From an uncultured Bacteroides sp. (GTDB lineage: Bacteria > Bacteroidota > Bacteroidia > Bacteroidales > Bacteroidaceae), in NCBI GenBank assembly GCA_900544675.1, contig UQVZ01000029.1:1-41210 (forward strand): a DNA stretch of 41,210 nt, in the 5' to 3' direction. This document shows positions 23,023 to 30,872 of this stretch, one piece after another. The first letter of the stretch is position 1; each line of letters starts with the position of its first letter. The position numbers and the translations under genes are program-made. The notes beneath the pieces were generated by a model. It did no database searches. It saw only the letters and a program-made list of their open reading frames with translations, and was not told where the DNA came from.

Positions 23023-23586
23023 ATGATTTTAGAAGATTTTTTGGCTTACGTAAAAACGGGGAAAGCGCTTTGCGGTGATGAAATCCATCAATTCATGAAC
23101 GATATGAGCAACGAGGCAAGACGGGTGACGTTCAAACTTAATACGGCTTATTACACTCCGGACGAGGTGCGTGCCCTGTTGTCGGAACTGTTCGGGAAAC
23201 CGGTTGACCCTACTTTGCGCGTATTTCCGCCTTTTTATACAGACTTTGGAAAAAATATTACTATCGGCAAAAATGTGTTTATCAATGCCTGTTGTCATTT
23301 TCAAGACCATGGAGGCGTAACGCTGGGCGACGGATGCCAGATAGGACATAATGTCGTGTTTGCCACATTGAATCACGGTATTGCTCCCGAAGACCGGGCA
23401 AACACTTATCCTGCGCCTATTGTTTTGGGCAAGAATGTATGGGTAGGCTCTAATTCGACCATCTTGCAGGGGGTTACAATTGGTGATAATGCTATCATAG
23501 CTGCCGGTGCGGTGGTGACTAAAGACGTGGCGCCCGATACCATCGTAGGCGGTGTACCGGCTAAACTGATTCGCTCGATAGAGTGA
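23023..23586 (+). CDS. Hexapeptide-repeat O-acetyltransferase (maltose/galactoside type)
   Basis: 187 residues from the ATG at 23023. A helical N-terminal part (1-60) is followed by a left-handed beta-helix of hexapeptide repeats (ITIGKNVFINACCHFQ, VTLGDGCQIGHNVVF, IVLGKNVWVGSNSTI, VTIGDNAIIAAGAVV) ending GGVPAKLIRSIE. The catalytic histidine of the family is His118 in NHGI. It would transfer acetyl from acetyl-CoA to a sugar hydroxyl or related acceptor, working as a cytoplasmic trimer. The acceptor cannot be told. It is a single gene between divergent ndh and the malY-like gene. Confidence 0.88.
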   Translation: MILEDFLAYVKTGKALCGDEIHQFMNDMSNEARRVTFKLNTAYYTPDEVRALLSELFGKPVDPTLRVFPPFYTDFGKNITIGKNVFINACCHFQDHGGVTLGDGCQIGHNVVFATLNHGIAPEDRANTYPAPIVLGKNVWVGSNSTILQGVTIGDNAIIAAGAVVTKDVAPDTIVGGVPAKLIRSIE

Positions 23587-23650
23587 TAAATTTATGTAAA
23601 ATAGGTAGCATTATCGGTAATATGGATACGAGGATATGGAGAGAACTCTT

Positions 23651-23658
23651 TATCTTTG
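23651..23658 (+). promoter_or_regulatory. -7 promoter element, malY-like operon
   Basis: TATCTTTG, a perfect TAnnTTTG, 24 bases before the ATG at 23683. Confidence 0.5.
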
Positions 23659-23682
23659 TAACAAGAAAATTAGGAAAAGACA

Positions 23683-24855
23683 ATGAAATATAATTTCGAT
23701 GAGATAGTGGTGCGTCGTAATACCGGTTCTTATAAATGGGATTCGGCGGCTGATGCGGATGTGCTTCCGATGTGGGTGGCGGATATGGATTTCCGGACGC
23801 TGCCTGCCGTAACGGAAGCTTTGCAAAAACGGGTGGCTCACGGCATATTCGGCTATACGAAGGTGCCGGATGCCTATTACGAAGCCATTATCCGTTGGTT
23901 CGGCAAGCAGCATGGATGGACTATCCGGAGAGAATGGATACAATATACGATCGGTGTGGTTCCGGCTTTGTCGGCTATCATCAAGGCAATGACCGTACCG
24001 GGCGATAAAGTGATTGTGCAGACGCCGGTGTACAACTGTTTCTTTTCTTCTATCCGGAATAACGGATGTGAGATGGTGGCTAACACACTGCTTCGGCAGG
24101 GGGATACATACCGGATTGATTATGCAGACCTGGAAGAGAAGGCTTCCGACCCGAAAGCGAAACTGCTGTTGCTGTGCAATCCTCATAATCCGGCGGGGCG
24201 TGTATGGACGGCGGAAGAGCTGCGCCACATCGGTGAGATTTGTTTCCGTCACGGAGTGTTTGTCGTTTCGGATGAAATACATTGTGAGTTGGTTCAGCCG
24301 GGGTATGCGTATACTCCGTTTGCGTCGTTGGGTGAAGCGTTTCTGCAGCATTCCGCAACGTGTATTTCACCCAGCAAGGCTTTCAATCTGGCAGGCCTGC
24401 AGATTGCCAACATCGTGTTATGGGACGAAGAACTGCGTAAGAAAGTGGATCGTGCCATCAATATCAATGAGGTTTGCGATGTGAATCCGTTCGGTGTAGA
24501 AGCTTTGATGGCTGCTTATACGGACGAAGGAAGCGAATGGCTGAAGCAGCTAAATGAATACATAGCCGGCAATTACCATTACATGCAGGATTTCTGTAAG
24601 GCGAATTTGCCTCAGTTCCCGTTGGTGAAATTAGAAGGCACCTATCTGGCATGGATGGACTGCTCGGTGCTTTCGATGTCGTCGGAAGAACTGGAAGAGG
24701 CGCTTTTGCAAGAAGAGAAGTTATGGCTGAATGCCGGAACAATGTACGGAGAAGCTGGCGAAGGCTTTATGCGCTGGAATCTGGCGTGTCCACGTAGTCG
24801 GGTAGAGGAAGGGCTGAAACGTTTTTATCGGTTTGCCGGCAAGAAACTGAAATAA
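23683..24855 (+). CDS. MalY/PatB-family PLP enzyme (cystathionine beta-lyase type)
   Basis: 390 residues, fold-type I aminotransferase superfamily. Seen: LPMWVADMDF (28-37), the MalY/PatB signature near the N-terminus; CNPHNPAGR (165-173); SDEIHCELV (196-204) with the PLP-ring Asp197; and SPSKAFNLAGLQIAN with the Schiff-base Lys232. Members cleave C-S bonds of cystathionine or cysteine conjugates, releasing ammonia, pyruvate and a thiol. An ECF S-component-like membrane protein follows after 37 bp, probably in the same operon. The exact substrate is unresolved. Confidence 0.92.
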   Translation: MKYNFDEIVVRRNTGSYKWDSAADADVLPMWVADMDFRTLPAVTEALQKRVAHGIFGYTKVPDAYYEAIIRWFGKQHGWTIRREWIQYTIGVVPALSAIIKAMTVPGDKVIVQTPVYNCFFSSIRNNGCEMVANTLLRQGDTYRIDYADLEEKASDPKAKLLLLCNPHNPAGRVWTAEELRHIGEICFRHGVFVVSDEIHCELVQPGYAYTPFASLGEAFLQHSATCISPSKAFNLAGLQIANIVLWDEELRKKVDRAININEVCDVNPFGVEALMAAYTDEGSEWLKQLNEYIAGNYHYMQDFCKANLPQFPLVKLEGTYLAWMDCSVLSMSSEELEEALLQEEKLWLNAGTMYGEAGEGFMRWNLACPRSRVEEGLKRFYRFAGKKLK

Positions 24856-24892
24856 GAAAGAAAATTTTAAATGCTTTAAAATAGAAAATGTT

Positions 24893-25405
24893 ATGGAATC
24901 TGTAGTAAAACTTTATTCGCTGTCGTATTCGAACGCGAAAACGTATTGGGCAGCTTTGCTGTTTGTGGTAGGAAATGTTGCTTTGCCTCAATTGTTCCAC
25001 CTGATACCTCAAGGAGGCATGACTTGGTTGCCGATTTATTTCTTTACTTTGGTAGGGGCGTATAAATATGGTTGGAAAGTCGGTTTGCTGACTGCCATTG
25101 TTTCGCCGTTGGTCAATTCGGCTTTGTTCGGCATGCCGGCTGCAGCTGCGCTTCCGGCTATCTTGCTGAAATCGGTATTGCTGGCTGCAGGTGCCGGAGT
25201 GGTGGCACATCGTTTCCAGAAAGTGTCTGTACTTGCCCTGTTGGCAGTTGTATTGTTTTATCAGTGCATCGGAACATTGGGCGAATGGGCATTCTTTGCC
25301 GATAGCTTCTATGCGGCTGTTCAGGATTTCCGTATCGGCATTCCGGGCATGTTGCTGCAAGTATTCGGAGGTTATGCCTTTATCCGTTACCTGATACAGA
25401 AATAA
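24893..25405 (+). CDS. ECF transporter S component-like membrane protein
   Basis: 170 residues with about five to six hydrophobic helices (TYWAALLFVVGNVALPQL, WLPIYFFTLVGAYKYGW, VGLLTAIVSPLVNSALFGMP, AILLKSVLLAAGAGVVAH, VSVLALLAVVLFYQCIG, LLQVFGGYAFIRYLI). Length, the small-residue-rich helices and the GAYKYGWKVGLLTAIVSPL segment resemble substrate-binding S subunits of energy-coupling-factor vitamin transporters. No EcfA or EcfT gene is in the window, so it would have to share a module encoded elsewhere. It is probably co-transcribed with the C-S lyase gene. The specific ligand is unknown. Confidence 0.65.
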   Translation: MESVVKLYSLSYSNAKTYWAALLFVVGNVALPQLFHLIPQGGMTWLPIYFFTLVGAYKYGWKVGLLTAIVSPLVNSALFGMPAAAALPAILLKSVLLAAGAGVVAHRFQKVSVLALLAVVLFYQCIGTLGEWAFFADSFYAAVQDFRIGIPGMLLQVFGGYAFIRYLIQK

Positions 25406-25427
25406 GGGTTGTTATTGAATATTGATG

Positions 25428-25487
25428 CAGAGGCGCAAGGGTGCGGAGGTTATAGAAATCTTCAGTCCTTGTGTCTCTGTGTTTTTT
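25428..25487 (+). terminator. Terminator of the malY-like operon
   Basis: CAGAGGCGCAAGG (25428-25440) pairs with CCTTGTGTCTCTG (25467-25479), two pairs being G-T, and is followed by TGTTTTTT. It lies between the converging ECF-like and GNAT genes and overlaps the end of the GNAT gene by two bases. The arm resembles the terminator after rpiB. Confidence 0.65.
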
Positions 25488-25983
25488 ATGCCTGTTCGCG
25501 CTGGTAAGCGATGCGCGGTGTGCCGTTGGCCACATAGATGATGCCGCAACGAACGAAACCGTTCTTCTCTAACAGGTGTTGCATAATCAGGTTATCGGCA
25601 TGTGTATCGGCACGCAGTTGGGAGGTATGGGCACTGCACCAGTCAAGGCATGCCATAAAGATTCCTTTCTCGCTTCCGTCCGAAGCCAGCCGGTGGATGA
25701 CGTAATACGGTTTGTCATTCAGCCACTTTCCGTTTTCTATATGTGCATAGTTCGGGTCGGGAGCTGGGACAAAGCAGAAGGTTCCGACTACTTTCCCGGC
25801 TTCATTCTCGCATACATAGCAATGTTTCTGTTGGATTTCTCCGGCGATAAGTTCCCGTTGCGGGTATCCGTTAATCCATTGGTGAGGATTGCCAGAACTT
25901 GCCATAAAGCGGCGTGCTGTGTCGAAAATCCTCATCAGGCTATCCAGGTCGTTTGCGGTTGCCGGGCGTATGTGCTGTATCAT
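25486..25983 (-). CDS. GNAT-family N-acetyltransferase
   Basis: 165 residues with GNAT topology: IRPATANDLDSLMRIFDTARRFM at the start, the strand CYVCENEAGKVVGTFCFVP, the acetyl-CoA loop region HRLASDGSEKGIFMACLDWC (a Q/RxxGxG/A-like motif, here SDGSEKGI), and NLIMQHLLEKNGFVRCGII near the end. It presumably acetylates an amine on a small molecule or protein; the acceptor is unknown. The gene stands alone; a terminator hairpin for the next upstream gene ends 28 bp before its start. Confidence 0.85.
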   Translation of the reverse strand: MIQHIRPATANDLDSLMRIFDTARRFMASSGNPHQWINGYPQRELIAGEIQQKHCYVCENEAGKVVGTFCFVPAPDPNYAHIENGKWLNDKPYYVIHRLASDGSEKGIFMACLDWCSAHTSQLRADTHADNLIMQHLLEKNGFVRCGIIYVANGTPRIAYQREQA

Positions 25984-26010
25984 GTTTTTAATGGGCTTTT
26001 ATAAAAGACA

Positions 26011-26048
26011 AAAAAGGTGAAACACAAACAGAGATGCTCCACCTTTTT
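26011..26048 (-). terminator. Intrinsic terminator after the 83-residue gene
   Basis: AAAAAGGTG (26011-26019) and CACCTTTTT (26040-26048) form a 9-bp stem around a 20-nt loop. Read on the minus strand the stem is followed by a T-run, 43 bp past the stop codon of the GH13 C-domain-like gene. It is symmetric enough to act in both directions. Confidence 0.7.
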
Positions 26049-26090
26049 CGTTGTTATGTAATTGAATTGGCTTTAACGTTCCTTTTTTGT

Positions 26091-26342
26091 TTAGAACTCG
26101 ATAATCAAGGATTGGTTAGCGGGTATAATCAGGTTTTGCGCGAAGTCAATCTTTTTACCAGTTGTCAAGATTGTACCTTGTTTGCTGTCTTGAGTTAAAG
26201 CATTGTAGTGTTGGCTTGGCAGAACTTGTTCTTTGTCAGTACTGTTTAAGACAATCATTTCTGTTTTACCTTCACTAGTACGTGCGTACAAGTATATTCC
26301 CTGTTCCGGAATATGATACTTTACAGTTTTGTTTTCTGACAT
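26091..26342 (-). CDS. Free-standing GH13 (cyclomaltodextrinase) C-terminal-like domain
   Basis: 83 residues: IPEQGIYLYARTSEGKTEMIVLNSTDKEQVL...TILTTGKKIDFAQNLIIPANQSLIIEF. This has the layout of the C-terminal beta-sandwich of SusA/neopullulanase-type alpha-amylases (G-V/I-Y-x-Y-x-R...K-T-x-M-V-x-x-N, DVLTGK-like turn, LxIPAxxxLIIE). The catalytic TIM barrel is absent. It is not simply a truncated tail: an in-frame TGA lies a short distance upstream, a perfect -7 box precedes it and a terminator follows. No signal peptide, so cytoplasmic. The function is unknown; carbohydrate binding or a partner-subunit role are guesses. Confidence 0.7.
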   Translation of the reverse strand: MSENKTVKYHIPEQGIYLYARTSEGKTEMIVLNSTDKEQVLPSQHYNALTQDSKQGTILTTGKKIDFAQNLIIPANQSLIIEF

Positions 26343-26370
26343 TTTCTTGTTTAGTTTTGGTTTTGCGCTT

Positions 26371-26378
26371 CAAAGGTA
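26371..26378 (-). promoter_or_regulatory. -7 promoter element, 83-residue gene
   Basis: TACCTTTG on the minus strand, a perfect TAnnTTTG, 28 bases before the ATG at 26342. TTG triplets lie 16 and 23 bases upstream, neither at the preferred spacing. Confidence 0.5.
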
Positions 26379-26468
26379 GCGCTTTTGCCGTAAACAAGAA
26401 GCAAGCAAAGGCTGGAAATCGTTTTTAACATGGATTTGTTGATATAAGTCAAGCCGACGGAAGAAAAG

Positions 26469-26556
26469 AAGGTATCAGTTGACATGTTGACAGGACTCGG
26501 AACGAATTCAGTAGGTTCGTACGTGATTGTCCTGTTAATTTGTCGGCTGATACCTT
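26469..26556 (-). terminator. 88-bp long hairpin after the methylmalonyl-CoA decarboxylase operon
   Basis: AAGGTATCAG (26469-26478) pairs with CTGATACCTT (26547-26556). Pairing continues inward through GACA/TGTC and ACAGGAC/GTCCTGT with small bulges, to ACGAA/TTCGT near the tip. It starts 12 bp after the OadB stop; on the minus strand it is followed by TCTTTTCTTCC. The outer arm shares GTCAACTGATACCTT with the tandem repeat at 30790-30867. Confidence 0.7.
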
Positions 26557-26567
26557 TATTTATAGAT

Positions 26568-27728
26568 TTAGACTAAGAATCCCAGCAATACACCGGCAGC
26601 TACAGCTGAACCGATAACTCCTGCCACATTCGGACCCATGGCATGCATCAACAGGTAGTTGCTTGGGTCGTATTCCAAGCCGAGTATCTGCGATATACGG
26701 GCAGAGTCGGGCACGGCGGATACGCCGGCATTACCGATAAGCGGGTTAATCTTATTGTCTTTCTTCAATACCAGATTGAATATCTTCACGAAGAGGACGC
26801 CCGAAGCGGTTGCAATGATGAATGACAAAGCACCCAAGCCGAATATCTTCAGGGAGTCTACCGTAAGGAACTCGGATGCCTGTGTAGATGCTCCTACCGT
26901 CAGTCCCAGCAGAATGGTAATGGTATCAATCAGCGGACCACGGGCTGTTTCAGCCAATCGGCGGGTCACGCCACTTTCTTTCAGCAGGTTTCCGAAGAAC
27001 AGCATACCCAGCAGCGGAAGGCCTGAAGGAACGAGGAAACAAGTCAGCAGCAAGCCTACGATGGGGAACATCACCTTTTCGGTATGCGATACGGCACGCG
27101 GAGCTTTCATGTGGATGACACGCTCTTTCTTGGTGGTAAGCAGACGCATGACAGGAGGTTGGATAACCGGTACAAGTGCCATGTATGAATAAGCCGATAC
27201 CGCAATGGCGCCCATCAGGTTAGGTGCCAGCTTGGAGGAAAGGAAGATGGCGGTAGGACCGTCCGCACCGCCGATGATACCGATAGATGCAGCTTGCATC
27301 GGGTCGAATCCCCATTGCAAGGCAAGCATGTAGGCACCGAAGATACCGAACTGGGCAGCCGCGCCGATAAGCATCAGCTTCGGATTGGATATCAATGCCG
27401 AGAAGTCGGTCATCGCGCCGATACCCAGAAAGATGAGCGGCGGATACCACCCCGAGGTTACTCCCTGATAAAGGATGTTGAGCACTGAGCCTTGTTCGTA
27501 GATGCCGACTTGCAGACCGGCTTCCATATTGAAAGGAATGTTGCCCACCAGCATACCGAATCCGATAGGAATCAGCAGCATCGGCTCGAATTCCTTTGAT
27601 ACGGCAAGATAAATGAAGAATATACCGACGGCTATCATGATGAAATGCTGGTACGTAGCATTGTAGAAACCGGTATAAGTCCAGAAATCTGCCAGGTTAT
27701 TCTGTAAGAAATTGATGAATTCTCCCAT
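26568..27728 (-). CDS. Na+-pumping decarboxylase beta subunit (OadB/MmdB type)
   Basis: 386 residues, integral inner-membrane protein that decarboxylates carboxybiotin and couples it to Na+ export. Family-defining segments are present: GIGAMTDFSAL (102-112), the re-entrant GGADGPTAIF (153-162) with the essential-type Asp156, and GNAGVSAVP (332-340). About nine to eleven hydrophobic segments. It is the last gene of the cluster, 2 bp after the biotin carrier gene. Together with the carboxyltransferase upstream the enzyme is best read as methylmalonyl-CoA decarboxylase. Confidence 0.95.
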   Translation of the reverse strand: MGEFINFLQNNLADFWTYTGFYNATYQHFIMIAVGIFFIYLAVSKEFEPMLLIPIGFGMLVGNIPFNMEAGLQVGIYEQGSVLNILYQGVTSGWYPPLIFLGIGAMTDFSALISNPKLMLIGAAAQFGIFGAYMLALQWGFDPMQAASIGIIGGADGPTAIFLSSKLAPNLMGAIAVSAYSYMALVPVIQPPVMRLLTTKKERVIHMKAPRAVSHTEKVMFPIVGLLLTCFLVPSGLPLLGMLFFGNLLKESGVTRRLAETARGPLIDTITILLGLTVGASTQASEFLTVDSLKIFGLGALSFIIATASGVLFVKIFNLVLKKDNKINPLIGNAGVSAVPDSARISQILGLEYDPSNYLLMHAMGPNVAGVIGSAVAAGVLLGFLV

Positions 27729-27730
27729 AG

Positions 27731-28159
27731 TTATTCGATGATTATAAGGTCTGTACCTTCAAGAATAGATTCTCCTTTGCTGACGTTGATGGCGGTTACC
27801 TTGCCGTCGCGGTCCGACTTGATGTCGTTTTCCATTTTCATGGCTTCCAGTATCAAGAGGGTCTGCCCGCGTTTTACCGTGTCGCCTTCTTTCACCTTGA
27901 TTTCGAGTATGACACCAGGCAAGGGAGACTTGATGCCCGATTTGCCTTGCTGCACTACCGGACGGGTTACTGCTGGAGGAGGAGCGGCAGGTGTAGTGGC
28001 AGCCGTACGGATGACGGGCTTGATTTTAGGGCTTACATGTTTTTCCAGTTCTACGGTGTAAGCTGTGCCGTTCACTTCTACTTGTACATGGTTTTCTACG
28101 ATGTCTCCCACGGTAACCTTGTAGAGGTTTCCGTTGATTTTGTATTTATATTCTTTCAT
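27731..28159 (-). CDS. Biotin carboxyl carrier subunit of the decarboxylase
   Basis: 142 residues. An N-terminal beta-rich segment (1-40) is followed by a Pro/Ala-rich flexible linker (about 55-72). The C-terminal biotinyl domain (75-142) has the biotinylation motif EAMKMEN, with Lys108 as biotin acceptor. It carries CO2 from the carboxyltransferase to the membrane beta subunit. It overlaps nothing: 20 bp after the OadG-like gene and 2 bp before oadB. Confidence 0.95.
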   Translation of the reverse strand: MKEYKYKINGNLYKVTVGDIVENHVQVEVNGTAYTVELEKHVSPKIKPVIRTAATTPAAPPPAVTRPVVQQGKSGIKSPLPGVILEIKVKEGDTVKRGQTLLILEAMKMENDIKSDRDGKVTAINVSKGESILEGTDLIIIE

Positions 28160-28179
28160 GGTTATTGGTTCATTAGGGG

Positions 28180-29112
28180 TTATTTCTTATGAGGGGTTTC
28201 GCGCAGGGTATAAATCTTCGAGCTCCACGGCGAGTAGCTTCGCTTCACGCGGCTGATGGTAAGGATGGTTTCTTCCACATCGTGGTCGGCTCCCTGGGCT
28301 TCGTGCAGTGCCAGGGTGATGGCGGCAATCACGTCTCCCGGTGCTTGTCCCAGTCCGCGTTCCTTGGCTTCCTGCTTGTCGGTGATGTTGTGTACCTTCA
28401 TCGCGTTGCGCTGGCGTAGTTTGACAGCTATCTTTCCTACACATCTGAAGCAGATGTACAGCAGGATGAGTCCGGTGAATACGACACACATGGCAGTGAT
28501 GGTCATACCGATACCTCCCGAGTCATGTTGCTCGAAATTATCCATTTTCGGATTGCCTTCCAGTGTCTGGTTGTTGGTGCTCGGAGTCACATACTTTGTC
28601 TCGCTATCGTCCTTGACTTCCCATGTGGCAGCTCCGTCGCTTACGCGGGCATACGACTGGTCGGTCTTCAATACACCTGCCGGAACCACCACTTCATCGA
28701 GCAGCTTTTTACCTGAGTCGTATAGCCCGATCCAGTTGTCTTGAGTTTTGCTCAATACAAAATTGGTGTGGAATGTTCCCCTGCGTGGAGCTCCGTCTGC
28801 CCAGAACAAGGCATGCTGGCGAGGGCTGATGGCGGTGAGTACGTCCCCTTTAGGTATGAAATAAGAAACGGTATCGCCTGGTTCGCTGCTCACTTTCAGG
28901 TAGCATCCAGCCAGGTTGACGTTGTTATAAGATGTGTTGAATGTTTCCACCCATCCGCTGTGCACCCCGTAATCATCTTCGAAGTTGTTTTGGTTGTCTA
29001 CCAGCACTTCGTTGATGACCATCTTGCTGTCGCTTTTCGGTGCGGTGCACGCGCTGAATACTCCCAGCAATATGGATGCGAAACATAGTCCGGCTATCTG
29101 TCTTTTTATCAT
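28180..29112 (-). CDS. Lamin-tail-domain/OadG fusion, decarboxylase gamma/delta subunit
   Basis: 310 residues, much longer than the usual 80-120-residue OadG/MmdD. The lipoprotein-like signal ends GVFSAC (Cys22). Residues about 31-165 resemble a lamin tail domain (VINEVLVDNQNNFEDDYG, WVETFNTSYNNVNLAGCYL, ALFWADGAPRRGTFHTNF, WIGLYDSGKKLLDEVVVP). Residues 200-225 are one transmembrane helix, and the remainder is a cytoplasmic OadG-like tail with a VIAAITLALHEAQ helix. OadG-type subunits assemble the alpha and beta subunits. Here the extra domain should lie in the periplasm. It lies 26 bp after the carboxyltransferase gene. Confidence 0.85.
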   Translation of the reverse strand: MIKRQIAGLCFASILLGVFSACTAPKSDSKMVINEVLVDNQNNFEDDYGVHSGWVETFNTSYNNVNLAGCYLKVSSEPGDTVSYFIPKGDVLTAISPRQHALFWADGAPRRGTFHTNFVLSKTQDNWIGLYDSGKKLLDEVVVPAGVLKTDQSYARVSDGAATWEVKDDSETKYVTPSTNNQTLEGNPKMDNFEQHDSGGIGMTITAMCVVFTGLILLYICFRCVGKIAVKLRQRNAMKVHNITDKQEAKERGLGQAPGDVIAAITLALHEAQGADHDVEETILTISRVKRSYSPWSSKIYTLRETPHKK

Positions 29113-29138
29113 AAATGTCTGGATTTTAAAGATTAATA

Positions 29139-30692
29139 TTACAAAGGAATATTTCCGTGCTTCTTTGCCGGATTGCTCTGTTTCTTGGTCTGTAACTGCT
29201 GCAAGGCACGGATGATGCGGAAACGGGTGTTGCGCGGTTCGATGACATCGTCGATATAACCGTATTTTGCCGCGTTATACGGATTGGCAAACAGTTTGGT
29301 GTATTCGGCTTCTTTTTCTGCCATGAATGCCTTCGGGTCTGCAGCTTCTTTGGCTTCCTTGGCGTAAAGCACTTCTACCGCTCCTGCGCCGCCCATTACG
29401 GCAATTTCGGCGGTAGGCCATGCATAGTTCATGTCTCCACGCAGCTGCTTGCAGCTCATCACGATGTGCGAACCTCCGTACGACTTGCGGAGCGTAACGG
29501 TCACTTTGGGCACAGTCGCTTCGCCATACGCATACAGCAGTTTGGCACCATGCAGGATGACGGCATTATACTCCTGACCTGTTCCCGGAAGGAAGCCCGG
29601 TACGTCTACCAGTGATACGATAGGAATGTTGAAGGCATCGCAGAAGCGTACGAAGCGTGCCCCTTTGCGCGAAGAGTTGCAGTCGAGCACGCCTGCCAGG
29701 AATTTAGGCTGGTTGGCGACGATGCCGACCGATTGGCCGTTGAAGCGGGCAAAACCGATGATGATGTTTTTGGCGAAATCGCGTTGCACTTCCAGAAATT
29801 CTCCGTTGTCGACAATGGCTCCGATGACTTCATACATATCGTATGGCTTGTTGGGGCTGTCGGGGACAATTTCGTTCAACGAATCCTCCAAGCGGTCTAT
29901 AGGGTCGGTACAATCGATATAAGGAGGTTCTTCCAGGTTGTTTTGCGGGATATAGCTCAATAATTTACGGATAAGAGCCAATCCTTCTTCTTCGGTTGCA
30001 GCCGTAAAGTGAGTCACACCCGAACGGGTAGAATGCACGCTCGCACCTCCCAGATTTTCTTGAGTCACATCTTCGCCGGTTACGGTCTTCACTACTTTCG
30101 GACCTGTCAGGAACATATACGAAGTGCCTTCCATCATCAAGGTGAAATCGGTCAGAGCCGGTGAATATACCGCACCTCCTGCACACGGGCCGAAGATGCC
30201 GGATATTTGCGGAATAACTCCCGAAGCCAGGATATTGCGTTGGAATATTTCGGCATACCCAGCCAGCGCGTTGATACCTTCCTGAATACGTGCGCCTCCC
30301 GAGTCGTTCAGTCCGATGACAGGCGCGCCCATCTTCATGGCCATATCCATGATTTTGCAAATCTTCTGCGACATGGTTTCCGACAAGGAGCCTGCCGACA
30401 CGGTAAAGTCTTGTGCAAAGACATACACCAGACGTCCTTCGATGGTTCCGTATCCGGTGACCACGCCGTCGCCCAGATATTGTTTCTTTTCCATGCCGAA
30501 GTTGGTGCAACGGTGGAGGACAAACATGTCCAGTTCTTCAAAACTACCTTCGTCAAGCAGCATCGAGATACGTTCGCGTGCTGTATATTTTCCTTTTGCG
30601 TGTTGTTTTTCGATGGCCTTTTCTCCGCCTCCCAAACGGGCTTTCGCACGCAATTCGATTAATTCTTTTACTTTTTCAAGTTGGTTACTCAT
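29139..30692 (-). CDS. mmdA: Methylmalonyl-CoA decarboxylase carboxyltransferase subunit
   Basis: 517 residues with the two crotonase-like halves of acyl-CoA carboxyltransferases. Seen: YTARERISMLLDEGSFEEL, LVYVFAQDFTVSAGSLSETM, LNDSGGARIQEG, GPCAGGAVYSPALTDF (acyl-CoA oxyanion site), and in the second half FLPGTGQEYNAVILHGAKLLYAY and RKSYGGSHIVMSCKQLRGD. It moves the carboxyl of (S)-methylmalonyl-CoA to biotin. The sequence alone could equally be propionyl-CoA carboxylase beta. The adjacent OadB pump, and the lack of a biotin carboxylase gene, favour decarboxylase. Confidence 0.92.
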   Translation of the reverse strand: MSNQLEKVKELIELRAKARLGGGEKAIEKQHAKGKYTARERISMLLDEGSFEELDMFVLHRCTNFGMEKKQYLGDGVVTGYGTIEGRLVYVFAQDFTVSAGSLSETMSQKICKIMDMAMKMGAPVIGLNDSGGARIQEGINALAGYAEIFQRNILASGVIPQISGIFGPCAGGAVYSPALTDFTLMMEGTSYMFLTGPKVVKTVTGEDVTQENLGGASVHSTRSGVTHFTAATEEEGLALIRKLLSYIPQNNLEEPPYIDCTDPIDRLEDSLNEIVPDSPNKPYDMYEVIGAIVDNGEFLEVQRDFAKNIIIGFARFNGQSVGIVANQPKFLAGVLDCNSSRKGARFVRFCDAFNIPIVSLVDVPGFLPGTGQEYNAVILHGAKLLYAYGEATVPKVTVTLRKSYGGSHIVMSCKQLRGDMNYAWPTAEIAVMGGAGAVEVLYAKEAKEAADPKAFMAEKEAEYTKLFANPYNAAKYGYIDDVIEPRNTRFRIIRALQQLQTKKQSNPAKKHGNIPL

Positions 30693-30789
30693 GGTATTGG
30701 GGGTTTTATGGTTTTTAAATAAGTGTTCCGCTCAGCTAGGTTTCAGACACCTTATTATATATTATAGAATAGGGTTTGCAGCCTGCACC

Positions 30790-30867
30790 TTGTGACTTCG
30801 TCAACTGATACCTCGTCAACTTGTTAACTTGTGACCTCGTCAACTGATACCTTGTCAACTCGTCAAC
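30790..30867. repeat. Tandem duplication of a 39-bp unit
   Basis: Two copies, 30790-30828 and 30829-30867, each beginning TTGTGAC(T/C)TCGTCAACTGATACC and differing at a handful of positions. Within each copy GTCAAC/GTTAAC recurs. The segment GTCAACTGATACCTT in the second copy is also the outer arm of the hairpin at 26469-26556. It lies in the spacer between the epimerase and the carboxyltransferase gene. Confidence 0.8.
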
Positions 30868-30872
30868 TCATC

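Noticed and set aside
29139..30692. Propionyl-CoA carboxylase beta subunit as the main call
   Set aside because: The sequence allows it, but no biotin carboxylase gene is present and the neighbours are an OadB pump, a biotin carrier and an OadG-like subunit, so the decarboxylase reading is preferred.
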